The notes beneath the pieces are model-generated. The model was not told the origin of the DNA. It made no database searches and saw only the letters and a program-made list of their open reading frames with translations. Shown one piece after another: positions 1 to 6,729 of a DNA stretch of 6,924 bases. The first letter of the stretch is position 1. Each line of letters opens with the position of its first letter. The DNA is from Chloroflexota bacterium (GTDB lineage: Bacteria > Chloroflexota > Dormibacteria > CF-121): contig VBFF01000137.1 of the NCBI GenBank assembly GCA_005889285.1, positions 1 through 6,924 on the forward strand, given 5' to 3'. Both the position numbers and the translations under genes were made by a program.

Positions 1-856
1 TGGCGAACCGTTTTTCCGCACGCAGCCGCTGCACGAACCAGACGGTAATCAGCCTGTCGTACAGGTCGTCGTCGAAGTCGAGGACGAAGGCCTCGACCGT
101 GAGGGTGTTGCCACCGAAGGTCGGCCGGAAGCCGATGCTGGTCGCACCGCCATAGGTTCGATCGTCGATGTCGACGCGCGACGCGTAGATGGCGTTCGGA
201 GGGATGAGCTTGTTGGGGGTGATGCGCAGGTTCGCCGTGGGAAAACCGAGCTGCCGTCTACGCTTGGCGCCATGTTCCACCGTGGAACGGATGAAGTAGT
301 CCCGACCGAGGAGTTGGGCGGCGGCCCGAACCTGGCCGAGCAGGACCAACCGGCGGATCCGCGAGCTGCTGATGGGTTCTCGACCGCGTATCACCGTGGG
401 GGCGACCTCGACCGTAAAGCCGTGCCGCGCGCCAAGACGGCGTAAGAAGGCGGCGTCGCCCCGCTGGCCGTGTCCGAAGCGGTGATTCTCACCGATGACC
501 ATGCGGCGGATTTCCATTCCACGGAACAGCCGCTGCATGAAGGCGGCGGCACTGAGCGCGGCGATCTGTGGCGTAAAGGGAATCACGACCACCTGGTCGA
601 GACCGAGCTGGTCGAGCAACCAGGTTTTTTCGTCGAGGGTGGTGAGATTCGGCGGGCAGTGATCCGGGTCGAGCACGCAGCGCGGATGTGGCTCGAAGGT
701 GATCAGCACGCTGGCGGAACGGGCCTCGCGGGCGCCGCCGATCAGCGGCTTCAGCAGAGCCTGATGGCCGCGGTGAACGCCGTCGAAGGTGCCGATCGTG
801 GCGTGGCTCGGGCCGAAGGCGCCGGGCGCGGGAAAGCCGAAGGTGACGGCCGTCAT
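1..856 (-). CDS. ribF: Bifunctional riboflavin kinase / FAD synthetase, 3' end cut by window edge
   Basis: RibF phosphorylates riboflavin to FMN and adenylylates FMN to FAD in the cytoplasm. The frame is open from ATG at 856 to the left edge (285 residues); relatives are usually about 300-315, so roughly 20-30 C-terminal residues lie outside. The N-terminal nucleotidyltransferase half shows GTFDGVHRGH (residues 22-31), a FEPHP segment, ENHRFGHGQRGD and ISSSRIR (from about 162), the FAD-synthetase signature. The kinase half shows GFPTANL (204-210), SIGFRPTFGG and a DFDDDLYD segment, ending in LRAEKRFA at the edge. ATG overlaps the truB stop as ATGA, and no clear Shine-Dalgarno precedes it, so coupled translation from truB is likely. 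Last place after truB is its common position in this operon. No frame damage is seen. Confidence 0.95.
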   Translation of the reverse strand, partial: MTAVTFGFPAPGAFGPSHATIGTFDGVHRGHQALLKPLIGGAREARSASVLITFEPHPRCVLDPDHCPPNLTTLDEKTWLLDQLGLDQVVVIPFTPQIAALSAAAFMQRLFRGMEIRRMVIGENHRFGHGQRGDAAFLRRLGARHGFTVEVAPTVIRGREPISSSRIRRLVLLGQVRAAAQLLGRDYFIRSTVEHGAKRRRQLGFPTANLRITPNKLIPPNAIYASRVDIDDRTYGGATSIGFRPTFGGNTLTVEAFVLDFDDDLYDRLITVWFVQRLRAEKRFA

Positions 857-1731
857 GCCGAAAAGACGGCGCGCGGTTGGATCCGCCGAGTAGCGTCCGC
901 CTCGCCCCACGCGACCAACTCACCGTCGGGACCAAGCAGTCGATACCGGCCGCCCGTCGTGTCCGGAGCGGGAACCGCCTGCCCGCGACGAACCGCGGCG
1001 GCCCCGGCGGCATCCAGCGCGACGGCGGGCCAGCGCCGCAGGGGAAGATCCATCGGCAGCAGCCAGCGGGTCCATCCCTCCCCCGCTTCGGCCAGCGTTG
1101 CCATCGGCACGGCGTCGGCCTCCGTCAGCGGCCCGATCGCGGTTCGAACAAGGGCGGAGAGATAGGCGCCGCTTCCCAACGCGGCGCCCAGGTCCTGCGC
1201 AAGGCTTCGGACGTACATTCCGCGGCCGGAGTTGACTTCGATGCGTGCGGTGCCCGCCACCGAGTCGTAGTCCAGAAGGCGGATGGAGAAGATCTCCACC
1301 ACGCGCGCGCGCCGCTCAACCGCCTCACCACGCCGGGCCTTGCGGTAGAGGGCCTCGCCGCCTTGCTTGAGCGCCGAATAGAGGGGGGGCACCTGTTCGA
1401 TCCGGCCCGTGAATTTCGGCAGAGCCGCCTCGATCCGCTCGCGGTTGATCGCCTCTGGGCCAGTCGCAGCGACGATGGTGCCCTCGCGGTCGCCGGTGTC
1501 GGACGTGAAGCCGAAGGTCACGGTGGCCACGTAAGTTTTCGGCCATTCGTGGACGAAGTCCGCAATCCGGGTCGCGCCATTGACCAGGATCGGCAGGACA
1601 CCCTCGGCCGCCGGGTCAAGGGTCCCGCCGTGGCCCGCCTTCACGACGCCGGGGAGCCGGCGCAGCGTGCGGACAACGGCGAACGACGACGGTCCCGCCG
1701 GCTTGTTGACGTTCAGGATGCCGGATGTCAC
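853..1731 (-). CDS. truB: tRNA pseudouridine(55) synthase TruB
   Basis: TruB isomerises U55 in the tRNA T-loop to pseudouridine. The product is 292 residues, normal for the bacterial family. It opens with GILNVNKPAGPSSF, then carries the catalytic motif GGTLDPAAEGVLP with the expected nucleophile Asp39, then PPLYSALKQGGEALYRKAR and the GRGMYVRSLAQDLG segment (the family's SKGTYIRSLA-type motif). A PUA-like C-terminal region follows, with residues such as GRYRLLGPDGELVAWGE. The start is GTG at 1731, chosen because it places the NVNKP motif at residue 7 and overlaps the upstream DHH gene's stop as GTGA. Its own stop overlaps ribF as ATGA. Both junctions suggest coupled translation on one mRNA. 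No abnormality is seen apart from a C7 run in the coding strand near 1386 that does not break the frame. Confidence 0.96.
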   Translation of the reverse strand: MTSGILNVNKPAGPSSFAVVRTLRRLPGVVKAGHGGTLDPAAEGVLPILVNGATRIADFVHEWPKTYVATVTFGFTSDTGDREGTIVAATGPEAINRERIEAALPKFTGRIEQVPPLYSALKQGGEALYRKARRGEAVERRARVVEIFSIRLLDYDSVAGTARIEVNSGRGMYVRSLAQDLGAALGSGAYLSALVRTAIGPLTEADAVPMATLAEAGEGWTRWLLPMDLPLRRWPAVALDAAGAAAVRRGQAVPAPDTTGGRYRLLGPDGELVAWGEADATRRIQPRAVFSA

Positions 1732-2756
1732 TCGAGGTCGTTCATGCGCCCGCGGACTTCCGCCAGCACCCTGGCCTCCGCTTCCTTGAGCGGCAATGCC
1801 AATTCCATCCCTGCGGCGCGCTTGTGGCCGCCGCCGCCGAACCTGGCAGCGAGCTCAGCGGCGTCGATCCGGTCACGGCTGCGAATGCTCACCTTGGTCA
1901 CGCGTGGGCCGGCTTCTTTGAAAAGGATGGCGAGCTCCTGGTCGCGGAGCGTGTTGAGCTGGTCGATAGCGCTGTCCGCCTGGTCGGTGGTGGCGCCGCT
2001 GTCCCGCAGTTCGGACTGGCTGATCGATCCCCAGACGAGGCGGTCCCCAAACTCGTAGTGCAGACCCTGCAGGATGCGCCCCTGCATGCGGAGCGACGAG
2101 GCCGGCCGGCTCTTGAAGAGGCCGCGTGCGAGCATCACGGGGTCGGCACCCAGCTGAACGAGCTCGGCGGCAGCGCGTAGCGCGTGCGCCGAGGTGTTCT
2201 CGTGACGGAAACCACCGGTGTCCGACAGGATCGTGGCGTAGAGGTTGGACGCCGCTCCGGGTGGGATGTCGATCTTCCAGGCTTTGAGCAGGTCGTAGAC
2301 GAGCTCGCCGGTGGAGGCGGCATCCGTGAGCACCAGGTTCAAGGTGGCAAAGCGTGTGTTGGAGACGTGATGATCGACGTTGACCACGACCCGCGCCTGG
2401 GTCACCACCGGCTCAAAGGCGCCGGCTCGGGACGCGTCGCTGGCATCGAAGATGAAGACGGGGGTTCCCCGCGGTGGGGCCTGCCGGTTGACCCGCTCGA
2501 AGCCAGGCAGGAACCACCATGCGCCCGGCACGGGTGGTGAGGAGAGTACCGGCACGGACTTGCCGATCGGCTCCAGGGCCAACGCGAGAGCGAGCGCCGA
2601 GCCGAGTGTGTCGCCATCGGCGTCTTTGTGCGTGACCGCCGTCACGACTGGAGCGTCGTCGATCACCTGCCAGATCCGGGGCGCCAGCTCGGCGACCTCG
2701 GGGCGCGGTGGAGCGAGCTCAGCCGCCGGCGTTTGGTTCCCCTTCCTGAACTTCAC
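1728..2756 (-). CDS. nrnA: DHH/DHHA1 phosphoesterase, NrnA-type oligoribonuclease/pAp phosphatase
   Basis: DHH-family phosphoesterases of the NrnA type degrade very short RNA oligonucleotides and dephosphorylate pAp using Mn2+. With the start used here the product is 342 residues. Metal-site motifs appear in family order: THKDADGDTLGS (42-53), IFDASD (102-107), NVDHHVSNT (126-134), a SDTGGF segment, and GGGGHKRAAG (307-316) in the DHHA1 substrate-binding domain. The start is uncertain. GTG at 2756 is the nearest canonical start before the conserved region and overlaps rbfA by 38 bases, with a poor Shine-Dalgarno. A good purine run, AGGAAGGGG, instead sits six bases before an in-frame ACG at 2732, giving a shorter N-terminus with a non-standard start. 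The stop overlaps truB as GTGA. A c-di-AMP phosphodiesterase role is possible but no sensory domain is present. Confidence 0.92.
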   Translation of the reverse strand: MKFRKGNQTPAAELAPPRPEVAELAPRIWQVIDDAPVVTAVTHKDADGDTLGSALALALALEPIGKSVPVLSSPPVPGAWWFLPGFERVNRQAPPRGTPVFIFDASDASRAGAFEPVVTQARVVVNVDHHVSNTRFATLNLVLTDAASTGELVYDLLKAWKIDIPPGAASNLYATILSDTGGFRHENTSAHALRAAAELVQLGADPVMLARGLFKSRPASSLRMQGRILQGLHYEFGDRLVWGSISQSELRDSGATTDQADSAIDQLNTLRDQELAILFKEAGPRVTKVSIRSRDRIDAAELAARFGGGGHKRAAGMELALPLKEAEARVLAEVRGRMNDLE

Positions 2757-3084
2757 GTAGAAGCTGGCTGACCCGCACGCTGTAGGCCACGCCCTCGTCG
2801 AGCTGAAAATGCAGGTCGGGCGCGAAGCGCAGGTTCGACAGACGCAAACCCAGCTCGCGGCGGATGAACCCTTTCGCGTGATCCAGGCCATCGATCGCCG
2901 CCTGGCGAGCATCGTCTTCGCCGACAACGCTCACCTTGACCGTGGCATTGCGCAGGTCCGGACTGAGCTTCACCTCGCTGATGGTGGCCATCCCGATCCG
3001 CGGATCCTTCAGGTCACGGATGATGATCTGGCTGATCTCCTCGCGAAGCTGTGCGGCGACGCGTTCAACTCTGTGAGTGCCCAT
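2719..3084 (-). CDS. rbfA: 30S ribosome-binding factor RbfA
   Basis: RbfA binds the immature 30S subunit near the 5' helix of 16S rRNA and is needed for late maturation, notably in the cold. The 121-residue product starts MGTHRVERVAAQLREEIS and contains the family's KDPRIGMATISEVKLSPDL segment, a central VKVSVVGEDD strand and a C-terminal FAPDLHFQLDEGV motif, typical of the KH-like fold. ATG at 3084 is chosen because family members begin only a few residues before the R-x-x-RV motif. An alternative GTG at 3114 adds ten residues, overlaps the methyltransferase stop as GTGA and has a much better Shine-Dalgarno (GGGGAGGG, nine bases upstream), so it may be the start used. The 3' end overlaps the DHH gene. 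Confidence 0.95.
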   Translation of the reverse strand: MGTHRVERVAAQLREEISQIIIRDLKDPRIGMATISEVKLSPDLRNATVKVSVVGEDDARQAAIDGLDHAKGFIRRELGLRLSNLRFAPDLHFQLDEGVAYSVRVSQLLREVQEGEPNAGG

Positions 3085-3110
3085 GCCACCATTGTATGAA
3101 CCGTCCACGC

Positions 3111-3779
3111 TCACCTCTCATCACCCTCCCCTGCTTGCGAGGGATGGCGGGCGCTTGTTCTTGCCAGCACCAGCGTGTGGCCGCCGGTTCCCTCCGGGAT
3201 GAGGCGTGCCCAAAGGACTTCGAAACCCGTTTCCTCGAGCCAGACGATGTAGGTCGCACGATCCGCGTGGCTCCAGTACATCGGGGCACCAAGCCAGTCG
3301 TCTTCGGTGCCGGTCCAGGCAGTGGAACCCACAGTCGCGAGCAGGTAACCGCCGGGTCTGAGCCACCTGTGGATGCTCTTGAAGATGGCTGGCTGCTCTT
3401 CCAGCGGGACATGGATGATGGCATAGAAAGAGACGACGGCGGCAAAGCTCCCGGCTGCAAATTCCAGTGTTGACATGTCGGCACAGAGAAATTGCGCCGT
3501 TGATACGAGCCGCTGCGCCCGGGCGATCTGGACGGGTGACAGATCCACGCCAGTTACTGCGAAGTGCTTGGCGAGGAGAGCGGTGGCCGGGACGCCGCAG
3601 CCGCAGCCGAGGTCCAGCACCGTGTCCCCAGCCTTGAGCCGGGGCACGAGCTCGCCGAGCCAGGACTCGTAATCCGGTCGGCCCAATGGTTGATCTTTCG
3701 CTGGTCCGTGCCCGGCGTCGTCTCGGTATTCGGATGAGATGCGGTCGTAGCCCTCGCGAACGATCGCTTTCGGATCGAG
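3111..3779 (-). CDS. Class I SAM-dependent methyltransferase, start codon unclear
   Basis: A small class I methyltransferase; the substrate cannot be told from sequence. Counting from the CTC at 3779 the product is 222 residues. The SAM-binding motif VLDLGCGCGVPAT begins at 54, the acidic ribose-binding residue is D79 in VTGVDLS, CADM (D101) is the motif II/III acidic residue, and VVSFYAIIHVP is the post-motif strand. The C-terminus includes GTEDDWLGAPMYWSHAD and ends in a TGA that leads into rbfA. Sequence homologous to family N-termini (DPKAIVREGYDRIS) begins one base after the oxidoreductase stop, but no ATG/GTG/TTG exists in this frame between the upstream TGA and TTG at 3686. Starting at 3686 would drop 31 residues including the usual first helix. 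The body looks intact and conserved. The gene is foreign to the standard infB-rbfA junction and appears paired with the neighbouring oxidoreductase. Confidence 0.83.
   Translation of the reverse strand, partial: LDPKAIVREGYDRISSEYRDDAGHGPAKDQPLGRPDYESWLGELVPRLKAGDTVLDLGCGCGVPATALLAKHFAVTGVDLSPVQIARAQRLVSTAQFLCADMSTLEFAAGSFAAVVSFYAIIHVPLEEQPAIFKSIHRWLRPGGYLLATVGSTAWTGTEDDWLGAPMYWSHADRATYIVWLEETGFEVLWARLIPEGTGGHTLVLARTSARHPSQAGEGDER
3124..3131 (-). promoter_or_regulatory. Shine-Dalgarno-like GGGGAGGG upstream of rbfA
   Basis: A strong purine run lies within the last codons of the methyltransferase gene, nine bases before GTG at 3114 and about 39 bases before ATG at 3084. Its spacing suits the GTG, which overlaps the methyltransferase stop. 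It matters because it is the best ribosome-binding sequence I see in the window and argues for the longer RbfA start. It may instead be coincidental coding sequence. Confidence 0.45.
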
Positions 3780-3780
3780 G

Positions 3781-4663
3781 TCAGCGGCGGCCGTCGAGAT
3801 TCTCCAGCACCGGGGCGAGGGCCTCGAGCGAAGCCTCGGTGATGGGATCGATCACGAGTTGGACATGACCGATCCCCTGGCGCGCGTAGCCGCGCAGGCC
3901 GTCAGCGATGGCTTCCGCAGTGCCCTCGAGTGGTGGGGCATCGTACTCGCGTCCGCCGCTGGCACCCGGCAGGCGGACGAGCACAGTGACCGTGCGCTCG
4001 ATTTTGCTGGGCTCACGTCCAGCGGCCGTTGCGGCCGCGTCAACTTTTTCGCGTAGCGGGACGACGCCTTCGGGTCGGTTGCCGGTCCAACCGTACCAGG
4101 CGTTCCAGGCATCAACATGCGGAGCGGTCAGCGCCAGCATCCGATCTCCCATGGAACCAACCATCAACCGCAGTCCTCCCGGCCGGGGCCGCGGAACGAG
4201 CTCGCAATCCCGGGCGGAATAGAACTCGCCCTCGAAGTCGATCTGCCCTTCCCTGACGAGTGTGCGGATGATGGTGAACGCCTCAGCAAAACGCGCCACT
4301 CGTCGATCGAAGGGAAAGCCGAAGGCCCGATATTCGGTCTCGTTCCATCCCGCGCCAAGTCCGAGGATCAGCCGTCCACCGCTGATCTCATCCACGGTGG
4401 TGGCCATCTTGGCGAGCATCGCCGGGTTGTGAAAGCTCGTGGAGGCGACAAGCGGCCCGATTGCGATTCGGCTGGTCACGGTCCTCCCACGGTCCGCGTG
4501 CTCCATGGACATCGTCGCGATAAAGGAGATGATCGCCAAGCCACACTGAGTCGAAACCTACCTGCTCGCCCCGCCTCGCCATCGCGGCGATTTCCGGCCA
4601 CCGGACCTGGCGCTCGACCTCGGGCAGCTGGAAGCCGACCTTGAGCGGGCGCGTTGAGGTTAC
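3781..4663 (-). pseudogene. LLM-class F420-dependent oxidoreductase, disrupted by internal deletion/frameshift
   Basis: Bacterial luciferase-like TIM-barrel oxidoreductase of the type usually annotated as F420-dependent; substrate unknown. The N-terminal part is read from 4663 (KVGFQLPEVER, then GFDSVWLGDHLLYR, then GARGPWE ending near 4484). The rest continues in a different frame from about 4479 (VTSRIAIGPLVASTSFHNP, VDEISGGRLILGLGAGW, YRAFGFPFDRRVARF, a VGSMGDRML segment, then GIGHVQLVIDP) to TGA at 3781. From memory of the family, about ten residues (pattern xWTxLAALAA) normally join WE to VTSR; only four bases do so here, implying loss of about 26 bases plus the frame change. The first frame meets a stop at 4388. 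A 233- to 253-residue C-terminal piece could start at GTG 4479, ATG 4512 or TTG 4539 but would lack the first strand and helix of the barrel. The 5' end is also abnormal: the family-like N-terminus begins with GTA, overlapping the infB stop as GTAA. An assembly error is an alternative. Confidence 0.82.
4477..4495 (-). repeat. 8-bp direct repeat at the oxidoreductase frame junction
   Basis: On the coding strand GGACCGTG occurs at 4495-4488 and again at 4484-4477, separated by three bases. The two copies lie exactly where the reading frame changes and the conserved residues are missing, so they may record the slippage or recombination that damaged the gene, or a local misassembly. Confidence 0.7.
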
Positions 4664-6660
4664 GCCTGCTTGACCTGGTAGGACTCGATGACGTCGCCCT
4701 GCTGGAAGTCCTGGTAGCCGTCGACCCGGATGCCGCACTCCAGCCCGGAGAGCACCTCGTGGACATCGTCCTTGAAGCGCTTGAGGCCCTCGATCTTGCC
4801 CTCGTGGATCGCCTTGTTGTCGCGCAAGAGCTTGGCGGTCGAGCCACTCGTGATCTTGCCATCCAGCACCCGGGAGCCGGCGATGATGCCGAGCTTGGGG
4901 ATCTTGATCGGTGTGAGCACCTCCGCGCGGCCCTCCCAGACCTGCACGAAGGTGGGCTCGTAGAGACCCTTGATGGCGCGTTCGATATCGTTGGTGACGT
5001 TGTAGACGACGTCGTAGCTGCGGATGTCGACCTTCTCGCGCTCGGCGGCCTTCTGGGCGAGCGCATCCGACTTGACGTTGAAGGCGATGACGAGCGCGTT
5101 CGAGACCGCGGCCAGCAGGATGTCCGACTCGGACACCGGGCCGACACCCTCGAAGACGATCTTGATCTGCACCTGCGGATCCTGGATCTTGAGCAGCGAG
5201 CCCTTGAGCGCCTCAACCGAACCGTTGCTGTCCGCTTTGAGGACGAGGTTGAGATCCTTGACGGCCCCCTTCCCCACCTGCGCCGACAGGTCGGCCAGGG
5301 TGATGCGGCGCGTCTGCGCAAGGGTGGCAACACGGTACTGCTCGGCCCGCTGACCCGCGATCGTCCGGGCAACCTTCTCGCTGGAAACGACCTGGAAAAT
5401 ATCGCCCGCCGTGGGCACGTCGGGAAGGCCGGTGACGACGGCAGGCGTGGCCGGCCCGGCTTCCTTCATCTTCCGGCCCAGATCGTCGAGCAGCGCCCGC
5501 ACCTTGCCGAAAATATGCCCGACCACCAGGTTGTCGCCGATCCGCAGCGTGCCGCTCTGCACCAGCACGGTCGCGACTGGGCCGCGGCCTTTCTCCAGAT
5601 GAGCGTCGATCACGGTGCCGGCGGCCAGTTTGGCCGGGTTGGCCTTCAGGTCCTGGAGGTCGGCAACCAGCAGGATCATCTCCAGCAGCTCGGGGATCCC
5701 CTTCTTCTGTTTGGCCGAAACGGGCACCATGACGGTTTGCCCGCCCCACTCCTCGGGGACGAGGCCCTGCTCGGAGAGGGCTTGCTTGACCCGGTCGGGG
5801 TTGGCCCCCTCCTTATCGATCTTGTTGATTGCCACGACGATCGGAACCTGTGCCGCCTTGATGTGCGAGATCGCCTCGACCGTCTGCGGCATGACGCCGT
5901 CGTCGGCGGCGACCACCAGCACGGCGACGTCCGTCACCTGCGCCCCGCGGGCGCGCATCGCGGTGAACGCCTCGTGGCCCGGCGTGTCCAGGAAGACGAT
6001 GCGCCGCCCTTTCTCCTCGACGACGTAAGCGCCGATGCTCTGGGTGATCCCGCCCGCTTCGCCGGCCGCCACCTTCGTTTGACGGACGGCGTCGAGCAGC
6101 GAGGTCTTGCCGTGGTCGACGTGACCCATGACGGTGACGACCGGCGGCCGGACTTTCAGATTCTCGGCTGCTTCGCCATCCGTGCTGAAGAGTTCCGAAC
6201 GCGTGGTCAGCTTGACCTGGGTTGCCTCGCCCTCGCCGACGACTTCTTCGGCGATCGCCGAATCCATCGACATGGGGCTGGCCTGGACCCCGAAGCTGTC
6301 GGCGACGATGGCCGCCGTGTCGAAATCGATCTGCTGGTTGATGTTCGCCATCACGCCGTTCTTCATCAGCTCTTTGATGATGTCGACCGTCTTGACGTCG
6401 AGGTATTCGGCGAGCTCCTTGACCGACAGCGTCGGCGGGAGCTCCACCTTGCCCTCGGCAACCGGGGGCTTGGCGTCGGCGGTCGGGCTACCGGCCGCAA
6501 ACTGGGTGCGGACGGACGCCTCCTGCTCCGGGCTGAGCACCGCCATGGCGTGCCGGGGCGCGTGCCGCGTCGGGCGCAGGAAGTCGAGGATATCCCGGGC
6601 TTCGACGCCGAGGTCACGGGCGAGTTGCTGAACCTTGATACCGCGAGTTGTGGTGGCTAT
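4660..6660 (-). CDS. infB: Translation initiation factor IF-2, apparent ATA start
   Basis: IF2 is the GTPase that brings fMet-tRNA to the 30S subunit and promotes 50S joining. Counted from ATA at 6660 it has 666 residues. An IF2 N-terminal helical segment ([21 protein letters not shown]) occupies about 9-29, and a second IF2_N domain with [12 protein letters not shown] lies at about 74-124. The G domain has GHVDHGKT (179-186), [16 protein letters not shown] (225-230), NKID (279-282) and SAK (315-317). Beta-barrel domain II ([18 protein letters not shown]), domain III and the C-terminal fMet-tRNA-binding domain (ending [18 protein letters not shown]) follow. The first ATG, at 6546, would delete the N-terminal segment and has no Shine-Dalgarno. 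The frame upstream to its TGA (near 6685) offers only ATT and ATA; ATA fits the purine run AAGGAAAG and a family-like (M)ATT N-terminus. The extension is short compared with actinobacterial IF2. The TAA stop overlaps the next gene's presumed first codon. Confidence 0.96.
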   Translation of the reverse strand: MATTTRGIKVQQLARDLGVEARDILDFLRPTRHAPRHAMAVLSPEQEASVRTQFAAGSPTADAKPPVAEGKVELPPTLSVKELAEYLDVKTVDIIKELMKNGVMANINQQIDFDTAAIVADSFGVQASPMSMDSAIAEEVVGEGEATQVKLTTRSELFSTDGEAAENLKVRPPVVTVMGHVDHGKTSLLDAVRQTKVAAGEAGGITQSIGAYVVEEKGRRIVFLDTPGHEAFTAMRARGAQVTDVAVLVVAADDGVMPQTVEAISHIKAAQVPIVVAINKIDKEGANPDRVKQALSEQGLVPEEWGGQTVMVPVSAKQKKGIPELLEMILLVADLQDLKANPAKLAAGTVIDAHLEKGRGPVATVLVQSGTLRIGDNLVVGHIFGKVRALLDDLGRKMKEAGPATPAVVTGLPDVPTAGDIFQVVSSEKVARTIAGQRAEQYRVATLAQTRRITLADLSAQVGKGAVKDLNLVLKADSNGSVEALKGSLLKIQDPQVQIKIVFEGVGPVSESDILLAAVSNALVIAFNVKSDALAQKAAEREKVDIRSYDVVYNVTNDIERAIKGLYEPTFVQVWEGRAEVLTPIKIPKLGIIAGSRVLDGKITSGSTAKLLRDNKAIHEGKIEGLKRFKDDVHEVLSGLECGIRVDGYQDFQQGDVIESYQVKQA

Positions 6661-6667
6661 GAGTGAT

Positions 6668-6675
6668 CTTTCCTT
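6668..6675 (-). promoter_or_regulatory. Probable infB ribosome-binding site AAGGAAAG
   Basis: This is the purine-rich stretch of the infB leader. Its AGGA core ends ten bases before ATA at 6660. No other clear ribosome-binding sequence precedes any in-frame candidate: ATT at 6684 is upstream of it and ATG at 6546 has a pyrimidine/GC-rich leader. It therefore supports ATA (or a mis-sequenced ATG there) as the infB start. Confidence 0.55.
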
Positions 6676-6701
6676 TTCAATTCAACTGGCAATGATAGCG
6701 C

Positions 6702-6729
6702 GAGCGCACCCTGGCCAGTCGGTGCGCTC
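6702..6729 (-). promoter_or_regulatory. Perfect 9-bp hairpin between ylxR and infB
   Basis: On the coding strand GAGCGCACC, a ten-base spacer (GACTGGCCAG) and GGTGCGCTC form a fully complementary 9-bp stem. The 5' arm overlaps the ylxR stop codon. The 3' side runs into GCGCTATCATT, not a U-run, so this is not a classic intrinsic terminator. It is the only clear secondary structure in the window's one real intergenic gap and may act as an attenuator, a processing or stability element, or a modulator of infB expression; which of these is inference. Confidence 0.6.

Noticed and set aside
623..634. A6 run in ribF (coding strand) as a frameshift site
   Set aside because: RibF motifs continue in the same frame on both sides of the run.
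877..2058. 393-codon plus-strand open frame opposite truB and the 3' end of nrnA
   Set aside because: It crosses two clearly homologous minus-strand genes and their junction, and its low-complexity Arg/Gly/Ala-rich product shows no motif.
4388..4663. Programmed frameshift in the oxidoreductase
   Set aside because: There is no slippery heptamer at the junction, and conserved residues are missing as well as the frame being changed, so a deletion explains it better.
4476..5372. 298-codon minus-strand frame overlapping the infB 3' half
   Set aside because: Product is Ser/Arg/Pro-rich, typical of a shifted frame of a GC-rich gene; infB is intact in its own frame there.
4654..6666. 670-codon open frame on the plus strand opposite infB
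   Set aside because: It mirrors infB codon for codon; infB has all GTPase motifs while the antisense product is Leu/Asp/Arg/Gly-rich without recognisable domains. GC-rich third positions produce such shadows.
6690..6700. TATCAT-like -10 promoter element before infB
   Set aside because: No acceptable -35 element at the right spacing is visible on the coding strand; the match is too weak to call a promoter.
6702..6729. Intrinsic terminator after ylxR
   Set aside because: The hairpin is good but no U-run follows, and infB needs read-through in this operon.
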